10,969 nt of DNA from Stephanodiscus triporus (Eukaryota > Bacillariophyta > Thalassiosirophyceae > Thalassiosirales > Thalassiosiraceae). A model generated the notes under the pieces. The model worked only from the letters and a program-made list of their open reading frames with translations, was not told the origin of the DNA and did no database searches. The translations under genes were made by a program, and so were the position numbers. Shown here in pieces: positions 1-6,177 of the stretch (the stretch's first letter is position 1; the number at the start of each line of letters is the position of its first letter). The stretch lies in assembly GCA_036939755.1 (NCBI GenBank), contig JALLAZ010001000.1, forward strand, positions 1 to 10,969, in the 5' to 3' direction.

Positions 1-805
1 GTTCACCGCACTAGTGGATGAGTAGAGGTCCTTTACGACCACCCACCCATACTTTGTCTTCATATCCTTTGCGGTTACGGTGCCTCCGTCCGCATCACGA
101 ATTAGGCATGTCCCTCGGGCGGATAAGCTCATCCAAGCCTCTTCATCAACTCGATAGTTCCGACAAACAAATGGGTAGAAGTTGTTGTTCGCTGGCACAA
201 TGAGTTTGATCTTTTCCACAATTGCAGAAGCTAATGTTTCGAGATCCTGTTCAATGAGGACGGGGTCAATGCCAGCGCCTCTTTTCCTATGCTCATTGTT
301 CTCGGCAATCTTTTTCTCCAATAGAGCCTTAGATTTCTTGCCATTGCTCTTGGCATTGTCCTGCTTCTTTTGGAGCAAGCAAAAAATGATTGAACGAATG
401 AGAGAATGAATGAACGAACGAACAAATGGACATTCCCATCCTTCCCGAAGCCACCGCGAGGCTCGTTGTCGACTTCGTCGTCCTCGTCTTCGTCAACTTC
501 GTCCGACTCTCTCGCGGGCGGCGGACGACGATGATGCCGCCGACGTGTTCCATCTCGAGACAAGCGACGGCATGAATCTGTACCATTGCACGAGCATCCG
601 ATGGTGCGAGCCGACGAGCGCGATGCGTCGGTATCAAAAGCGCGATCGATCCGGAGCCGTTCGAACTTACCTTCTTCGCGATTGCCTCTTCTGACCTTAC
701 ACGTCCCATGTTTTTCAAACATGTCAACGAGCAATGATGAAAGCCATCAATGCTTTTGAATTCAACCTGTGCTCTTTTAACACAACAGGAGCACTTCGAC
801 GGCAT
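1..805 (-). CDS. Left-edge partial gene: Cys/His-rich N-terminal protein, two exons visible, function unknown
   Basis: Exon 1 runs from 805 to 671 (45 codons, phase 0) and ends at a GTAAGT donor. Exon 2 runs from 360 to 1 and stays open to the window edge (120 codons). The 310-nt intron (361-670) ends in a long pyrimidine tract and a CAG acceptor. The start is the first ATG after an in-frame stop at 896-898; a longer open stretch upstream has no ATG. The N-terminus has Cys5, Cys7 and Cys8, then His23, His24, Cys25 and Cys29, which could bind zinc but fit no family I recognise. A Lys/Glu/Asn-rich, probably helical region follows the intron, then a globular-looking stretch rich in Trp, Tyr and Val. 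The gene diverges from the WD40 gene. The product is incomplete at its C-terminus, so I give no function. The exon structure is inferred from splice consensus and reading frame only. Confidence 0.6.
361..670 (-). other. 310-nt intron of the left-edge gene, with (GAAC/GAAT)n tract and acidic-coding stretch
   Basis: The donor is GTAAGT at 670-665 and the acceptor CAG at 363-361. The tetranucleotide-like repeat at about 388-424 reads on the minus strand as an interrupted pyrimidine tract (TTCG/TTCA units) just before the acceptor. At 462-503 the minus strand can be read as 14 codons almost all Asp or Glu. This is unusual for an intron and leaves open an alternative internal exon, but I found no good flanking splice pair. 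Confidence 0.55.
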
Positions 806-1524
806 ATTGGAATGGAGACGGAGTGTTTTTGAGTTGCACACAGCAATTGACACAGCAGGGTGGAAGCGACTGGACTGTGAGCAGCCGTCGTCAAATTAAT
901 TTTAAAATTTGAATCGCTCTAGGTATCGTTAGGCCACAGAGGAACTATACTAGTTTCCACAGCGAGGAGGTCGGGACAATTATAGGCGCTCCCATGTTCC
1001 TCTGGAAAACTTTGACGAATCTTGAGTGAATAAATTGTCAGAGATAATGCAGAACCAAAAAGCATTCCACAAGCTGCATTCAGACTTTGGGTGTGTTGTG
1101 TTTGTGGCTGCAAGGCACCTATCTACATCAAAGGTTTGAATTGAATACTCCCTCTTTCTAGCTATTAATGGTAATACCATTTTATTATCTTGATTCATTT
1201 TCATGGAGCATAAATAAACGCAATGCGAGAATTACCGATTTTGAGTCCACCATCTACTTCCGTTCTGTCTTCATCCCCACCCGACAGTTGGCCTCGGACT
1301 CAGCTTCGTTTTACTTGCTACGTTTTGTAGGACTTTAATGGCATTGGCTTCTACGTACTCTACGATACAACAGTATCTAGATTCAACATATTTCACGCGA
1401 AAATAAACGGGCCTTGTCCCCCCCGCCCCCCTTCCTTATCTTTTTTGCCTGAGATTAGGAGCGAAGATATCGGCGATGAGCACAAGGGCGGGACAAGCTC
1501 TGTCGAAGGAAGCGACGAAGCACG
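806..1524. promoter_or_regulatory. 719-bp divergent intergenic region between the left-edge gene and the WD40 gene
   Basis: No convincing gene is visible. The AT-rich block at about 891-911 lies 90-100 bp upstream of the minus-strand ATG and could be core promoter. A C-run at 1419-1436 and pyrimidine-rich DNA precede the WD40 start. A minus-strand ORF with an ATG at 1204 (74 codons, to 980) has no recognisable features and is treated as chance. Confidence 0.35.
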
Positions 1525-1541
1525 ATGGCAAATCCCCATGA
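1476..1541 (+). promoter_or_regulatory. Possible upstream ORF overlapping the WD40 start codon
   Basis: An ATG at 1476 opens a 21-codon ORF in a different frame. It ends with TGA at 1539-1541, just inside the WD40 coding sequence. If the transcript starts upstream of 1476, scanning ribosomes would meet this ATG first, which could lower translation of the main frame. The transcription start is not known from the sequence. Confidence 0.3.
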
Positions 1542-3226
1542 TGGCGCCGATTATCGCCCAGAAGTAGAATTCAGACCCAATGCATATCGCGAGGCCAACG
1601 TCCTCCACACCGCCTTCTTCGGCCGTCCGCTGCGCTCCTCCTCCTCATCCTACTCGTCGTCGTCCTCCGCGGCCAGTGACGTCAATGACAGCCCACCCTC
1701 CAACGCGAAAAAAGGAGAGCCGTCGCCCCAGAAGAACGATCTGATTTGCACGAAAGTAATCACTTCGCCCATGAACGAGCGCATCTGCATGGGAGGGCAC
1801 AAAGAGGTCATCTTCGGACTGTCCTTCTCTCCCGATGGTAAATACATGGCGACGGCATCGCAAGACTCTACGATTTGCATATGGGACGTGGCTTCCCATC
1901 GTCTGAAGGCGACATTATCGGAAGGGATCAACATCAAGTTTGAATGTCTGCGCGTGGCTTGGATGGGGTCTAAAGATGATGAAATTCCCACAAGCGCTGG
2001 ACGGGTAAGAGAAAAATATCTTCTTGCCTCGGCGGGCGCCGATGGCATTGTACGACTTTGGTCTGCCACGATTGCCGATGGCAGTAGCGACGGAGGAGGA
2101 GAGATATTGATCTGGAAGAGCGTGGGCGAGCTTGATCACTACTTGTGGGAAAAGAACAACGGGGCTATCGACGATGTCATATCGTCGATTGAAGACGGCG
2201 ATAAGGAGGAAGAGGATCGTCCTCAGATATACGGATTGCAGTTTGTTCATAGCAAAACAGCACTACCAAAAATGAATATTCTGTTAGTCTCGACCAATGA
2301 TTACATTTACCTCTGGAATATTGCCGAAGATGGCGATGAGGGTGGCAATATCAAGCTTCGGCGTTTCCTTCACGTCTTGTCGATTCGCTTTACGAATTTG
2401 AATGATGGGGTCTATGAGGCCAACAATTTTGGCGGCCCAAGAAATCCGGACAACAAGCTTTTTGTGTTCGATGCACAGTACAGTGAATCCAATGACTTAC
2501 TAGGCGCTGCTTTGTCAGATGGGACATGTCGTGTGATTTCACTTCATGATGGTGACGATGGCCCATTCTATCAAGAGCGATGTGTTTTAGGGCTGCCGCC
2601 AGGGTATTTCGGAACAAAAGGTGGGCACCTTACTTCATTATCTTGGGACCAATCAGGAACGAGGCTGGCAACATGCATTGGTAGTGGTCGGGTGGTTCTT
2701 TGGTTACTTCAACTCGTGAACAAAAATGGTATAGAAGAGTTGCATCCAGGTTGTTTATCCGTGCTGGAAGGCGGTGAGAATTGTTGCATTCCATTTCTAG
2801 GCATAATTCTACTCGAACTGTACTAATTTTTTTCACTCTTGAAATCTGTTCTGTAGGACATGATGTTGGTCGGCCAATGTACGGTGCAAAATACTGTGGT
2901 GGTAAAGAAGACGTAAGTTGATGTTGGCGACTGAGATCATTCGTTCTTCTTTGCATGTTAAGCTGCATCCAACATGACAACATCCCACGATTAATTATTT
3001 CTCAAAGGACTTATTGATGACTTGGGGAGTTGATGGGAAAGTTTGTGTTTGGGATTCTTTCTCGATCGGGACAGTGACTTCTCCGCTCTGCACATTGATT
3101 TCACACTTGAAAGAGTATCCCATTTATGCGCTTGACGTTACTAGAGGAGAGAGGCAAATAGCCATCGCAGGTGGTGGAGATGTCGGTGGCTTCTTCGGCA
3201 TGCCTGTGTATATCTACGACATTTAG
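1525..3226 (+). CDS. WD40-repeat beta-propeller protein, three exons, 507 aa
   Basis: Exons are 1525-2773, 2857-2912 and 3008-3226. Introns are 83 nt (GTGAGA...TGTAG, phase 1) and 95 nt (GTAAGT...AAAG, phase 0). Without splicing the frame stops at 2826. Splicing restores a sixth blade that begins with a Gly-His dipeptide and continues through the exon 2-3 junction into GVDGKVCVWD. Residues 38-50 form a Ser-rich, probably disordered stretch. Repeat signatures include GHKEVIFGLSFSPDG with STICIWD (91-121), GADGIVRLWS (171-180), YIYLWN (260-265), SDGTCRVISL (331-340), the segment around 367-394, the spliced blade at about 417-460, and a final blade ending in VYIYDI. About seven blades make one propeller. 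WD40 proteins are generally scaffolds in complexes; I cannot assign this one to a named subfamily. The ATG context is ACGATGG. It converges on the lumen-protein gene 214 bp downstream. Confidence 0.87.
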
Positions 3227-3440
3227 GGCATTAAACGCACAGCAAGATGGGAAAATAGCTCATGGTATACGCGTACTTATGTCGATAAGCGTGAAAACGT
3301 CCACACACGATTGTCTTACTGTTTATATCCTACTTTTCTTCTGTTTAACGTTGCAAACTCGGGTATGTTCCCAGGTGATTCTGTACTGTGCAACTAGCGC
3401 ACCAAATCTGGAGCTTCTCGGTGTCTTTGTTCATATCCTC
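3227..3440. other. Short convergent 3' region between the WD40 and lumen-protein genes
   Basis: These 214 bp separate two converging stop codons and must hold both 3' ends. I see no clear AATAAA signal and no further coding sequence. Confidence 0.4.
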
Positions 3441-4145
3441 TCAATACGTTGGCATCGAAGTATCTAGAAACTTCGCCCCCTTGAACTTAGCATCCTCTAC
3501 TTCATCAGCACCGGCTGCCTCCTTCTCCGCCTGAGCGACCGCTCTCTTTGTTGCCTTTTCCAATCGCATCGCCTTGATGTTCTCGTCGCGCTCTCTTGCA
3601 GCTTGCTCGTCGAGCTGTGCCTGCTCCTTCTCCTTGGCCAATCTTTGGGCGACTCTTTCAGCCCTCGCGGCTGCCGCCTCTTCTTTTGCAGAAGAACCGG
3701 TGGGTGCAGCACTTTTCTGTGAGCTACCGGTGTTCACGACGATCGTCTGCACCAATTCATCCTTGCCAGAAGCAATCGGATTGGAGAGCTTATCATACGA
3801 ACTCGGCATGGAGAAATCCATCGTCTGGATGGTAGCTGAGAGTAGGACCGTGGAAGACTGAAACGCAGCATCATCCCTTGGGAGTCGAGATATAGGCTCT
3901 TGAGCAGCAATTGCATCGTGGGGAGGGAAGAGAAACCCGAAAGTTAGTACACATACAGCCGCTATATTACGAAATCCGTCAGTATAAGAAACTCGCTCGA
4001 TATCACTGCCTCTTGATGCATCAAGTGAGGAATGAGCACATGATGAAGATGCAGTCAACGGGGAAATAATTGCGAATGCATCTGTAGCAGTATGTGAGGC
4101 CAGGGCCAAGGAGATGTGGAGCGCCAAGGACTTTGAGAAGACCAT
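3441..4145 (-). CDS. Putative thylakoid-lumen protein with Glu/Ala/Lys coiled coil, 234 aa, single exon
   Basis: The ATG at 4145 (context ACGATGG) opens an uninterrupted frame to TGA at 3443-3441. The N-terminus is layered. A hydrophobic ER-type signal peptide at about 5-20 is followed by TDAFAIIS (21-28), which resembles the diatom plastid-import motif ASAFAP with its key Phe. Next comes a Ser/Ala-rich transit-like stretch (29-55). A second hydrophobic segment at about 59-81 ends in an Ala-x-Ala-like site (DAIAAQEP). In plastids such a second segment usually sends proteins into the thylakoid lumen. The predicted mature part has a short region around residues 95-135, a low-complexity Ser/Thr/Ala linker, and a strongly charged helix at about 153-212 likely to form a coiled coil. 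I do not recognise the family. The targeting is inferred from residue pattern. It diverges from the NR2C2AP homologue, 246 bp away. Confidence 0.82.
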   Translation of the reverse strand: MVFSKSLALHISLALASHTATDAFAIISPLTASSSCAHSSLDASRGSDIERVSYTDGFRNIAAVCVLTFGFLFPPHDAIAAQEPISRLPRDDAAFQSSTVLLSATIQTMDFSMPSSYDKLSNPIASGKDELVQTIVVNTGSSQKSAAPTGSSAKEEAAAARAERVAQRLAKEKEQAQLDEQAARERDENIKAMRLEKATKRAVAQAEKEAAGADEVEDAKFKGAKFLDTSMPTY

Positions 4146-4391
4146 CGTGCCAGCCAGATGCCAGATCCGATGCGACTTGTATGGAGTGCGTTGTTGCTTG
4201 CTTTGCTTGTGTTGTGTGTTTTATGTTAGGAAAGGTGTCAGAAGAAGCTTGAGTTAGCGACGGCCAGACAATAATTTGGATATGCTACCTACCCCTCTCT
4301 AGGAGTACTACTTAGCAGAATCCTGAATGAAAAGCGTACCCCAAAATCCACCGAGCGATGAATCTTGTACGTATCTCTCTCCAGCGAGACA
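4146..4391. promoter_or_regulatory. Divergent promoter region shared by the lumen-protein gene and the NR2C2AP homologue
   Basis: These 246 bp lie between two start codons facing away from each other and should hold both core promoters. There is a short TG-rich stretch at about 4190-4225. I see no clear named element. Confidence 0.45.
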
Positions 4392-5035
4392 ATGGCAACT
4401 GCCGATGGAGAACACACGAAGCTGAGCTGCACATCCAAAGGAGCATCAGCCAGGTAAGTCAGTTTGTGCGGATAGCCCGCCATTAGCATGTAGCGGTATT
4501 TGCAGCAACGAAGAACAACATTAACTTCTTGCGTGAACAACTTCTACGCGAACGATTATTCCACATCAGAGCATCGTCGACATGGAATCACGATACCCGT
4601 AGATTCGGTCCACAAAATGCGCTCGATACTCGATCGGATGAAGCTTGGAAATCAGCCCCATCGGAAGAAAGTAATCCCCTGGCGTACTACGAAGTGTACT
4701 TCCATCGTTCCGTTTTAGTACGTGAAATGCGTGTACAATTCCAAGGAGGATTCGTAGGAATGGACTGTATAGTTTATAGAAGGAAACAACAACAACCACA
4801 CAAAATGGATGATTCGCATGATGATATGAATAATAATGACGACGATGAATGGGAAGTGATGGATGAGCTATTTTTTGATCCCGTAGACTCAACTGACATT
4901 CAAACATTTTATTCAGATGAGTCGACAATGGATCCTTGTACTGCATTGAGAATAGAATTTGGAAAAAGCGCGGATTTCTATGGGAGAATAGTTATGTATT
5001 CTTTGGAGGTTTGGGGGTTGGAGATATCGAAATAA
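4392..5035 (+). CDS. NR2C2AP: NR2C2AP-like protein (F5/8 type C, discoidin-like fold), two exons, 175 aa
   Basis: Exon 1 is 4392-4453 (ends CAG|GTAAGT, phase 2), the intron is 4454-4569 (116 nt), and exon 2 is 4570-5035. The exon 2 frame is open upstream but has no ATG. The earlier TTTGCAG acceptor (4498-4504) would give an immediate stop, so the CACATCAG acceptor is used. The spliced N-terminus then reads into ASSTWNHDTRRFG, matching the start of the animal family (nuclear receptor 2C2-associated protein, TRA16). Further family marks are Trp47, RVQFQGGF at 75-82, and DFYGRIVMYSLEVWG at 156-170. Between the central strands lies an extra Gln/Asn/Asp-rich insert at about 94-114. The fold is a galactose-binding-like beta-sandwich. 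Animal members bind a nuclear receptor that diatoms lack, so the ancestral role must be different and is unknown. AATAAA at 5031-5036 overlaps the stop codon. Confidence 0.85.
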
Positions 5036-5230
5036 AATGGGACTATTTTCATTTGTGTAGTGTCATTATCGTTCATGTTATTGTCTCTTTACGAGGACAT
5101 CATTAATCTTAACAAGGGCTCATTTTGAGATGATGATCTTTCACTTGTTGAGATTTTCTGATATGCATGCAGTGGTATGATCGTGCAGTCCGGATTTCTG
5201 ATATGTTAATGTCGCCAAGTTGATAATGTT
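5036..5230. other. Convergent 3' region between the NR2C2AP and CIA30 genes
   Basis: These 195 bp separate two converging stop codons. The DNA is AT-rich and I see no coding sequence in it. It must hold both transcript ends. Confidence 0.4.
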
Positions 5231-5928
5231 TTAATTCATTTCATCGGAACTGACTGCATCAATTGAGCGGATTTTAAGCGAAAAGGGGAAGACACCACTA
5301 CCAAACGTTTCCACGGGGTTGCTTTCCCCACTACTCAACTTCAATGACAGCATGAATCCCAATTCTTCAACTTTTGTGGCATCTATTTTCATCTCGCATT
5401 TCGTCGGATCTCCTTGCAATGAAGGGATAAATGAGTCCAAGCGTATGGTAGTCACGTCTTCCACCCCCGCTTTCGTTGGTAGGTCCGACTGCCATGATGG
5501 ACTGCGTCTGCTTGGCCCGAACGCGGATTTATTACCGTCCGAGAAGAGGATCTTGTACGTTTTCCCATCCCCGATGTAGCAAACTCTAATGGCTACCGTA
5601 TCTGCTGGTAAGCCTCCTTCGATAGGCGATCGGATACTACAGAATCCACCTCCCTGGGTGTTTATTTGTCCTGAGAAATGTAGCTCGCCCCCAGAGTCAG
5701 TAGATGAGTGCAACGTCTCGCTCATGCCACCCATTACCCCATCATCAAGCCGATGCCATGTTAATGTACGACCGATGAATTTCAGACTGGCTATTTTGGG
5801 GTACGAACATCTTGATATCGTAAGGAAGAACTAAAAAAATCAAGAACAGGAAAATACACCCGTCGGACGTGTATTTCATATCACAATACTCTTACGGATG
5901 GCATTTCTTTCGTTGGCTGCTCTGTCAT
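5231..5928 (-). CDS. CIA30-family protein (complex I intermediate-associated 30 domain), two exons, about 210 aa
   Basis: The preferred model has exon 1 at 5928-5896 (11 codons, donor GTAAGA), a 65-nt intron (5831-5895) with a TTTTTTAG acceptor, and exon 2 at 5830-5231. The domain signature is clear. Trp36 precedes LDDGVMGGMS (39-48), the hallmark W-x(n)-NDGVMGG start of CIA30. Then come GGGFCSIRS (71-79), YIGDGKTYKI (96-105), Trp124, a FIPSLQG segment (about 145-151) and LGFMLSLK (168-175). CIA30 proteins such as NDUFAF1 assist assembly of mitochondrial complex I; related plant, algal and cyanobacterial members have other or unknown roles. No mitochondrial targeting peptide is visible, so a complex I role is uncertain. 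Alternative model: ATG at 5956 (stronger context, CACCATGG), same donor, and acceptor AAAATAG (intron 5791-5895), giving about 206 aa. An in-frame stop at 5831-5833 rules out an unspliced start. It diverges from the PLGG1 gene. Confidence 0.82.
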
Positions 5929-6045
5929 ATTTTACTGCCCGAATCACCTGACCCATGGTGACTAAAAATAATCAAGAGTAGTTAGCAGTTTGTAAACCGT
6001 TCCCACTCTGCCGCTGTGAATGTCCCGCAGAAGACACAGAAGAAG

Positions 6046-6078
6046 GCAAGGCGTCTGGGGGACGGTCAGACGCCTTGC
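6046..6078 (+). repeat. Perfect 12-bp inverted repeat with a 9-nt loop upstream of PLGG1
   Basis: The left arm GCAAGGCGTCTG (6046-6057) and the right arm CAGACGCCTTGC (6067-6078) are exact reverse complements around the loop GGGGACGGT. In RNA a G-U pair (6045/6079) could add one step. The repeat lies 100-130 nt before the main ATG. As RNA it would be a stable GC-rich hairpin in the 5' leader; as DNA it could be a palindromic protein-binding site. Confidence 0.75.
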
Positions 6079-6087
6079 TCTCCGCGA

Positions 6088-6093
6088 TGACGT
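6088..6093 (+). promoter_or_regulatory. TGACGT motif, possible CO2/cAMP-responsive element
   Basis: TGACGT is the core of CREB/ATF-type sites and of the CO2/cAMP-responsive elements described for Phaeodactylum carbonic anhydrase promoters. It lies 85 bp upstream of a predicted photorespiration gene. A hexamer is expected several times by chance in a window this size, so this is only suggestive. Confidence 0.2.
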
Positions 6094-6177
6094 TTGTGCG
6101 CAAGGGATTTTGACACCGACCCGGCCCGTCAGCTCGAACAGGGAGTTATGTACTTGCACAACAATAAATTTTCAACA

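Larger units (their letters stand above)
5929..6177. promoter_or_regulatory. Divergent promoter and leader region between the CIA30 and PLGG1-like genes
   Basis: These 249 bp separate two start codons facing apart. They contain an AT-rich block at about 5962-5975 and, on the PLGG1 side, an inverted repeat, a TGACGT hexamer and an upstream ORF, each listed separately. Confidence 0.5.

Noticed and set aside
980..1204. Minus-strand ORF of 74 codons with an ATG, in the divergent gap
   Set aside because: No recognisable motif, uneven composition, overlaps another minus-strand frame without an ATG, and lies in a region expected to be promoter.
1525..2826. WD40 protein ending at the first in-frame stop (433 aa)
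   Set aside because: The last 17 residues are intron translation; splicing at 2774-2856 continues a WD40 blade, so this would only be an intron-retention product.
3171..3467. Plus-strand frame overlapping the end of the WD40 gene
   Set aside because: It overlaps the well-supported third WD40 exon in another frame, and its remaining part has no family features.
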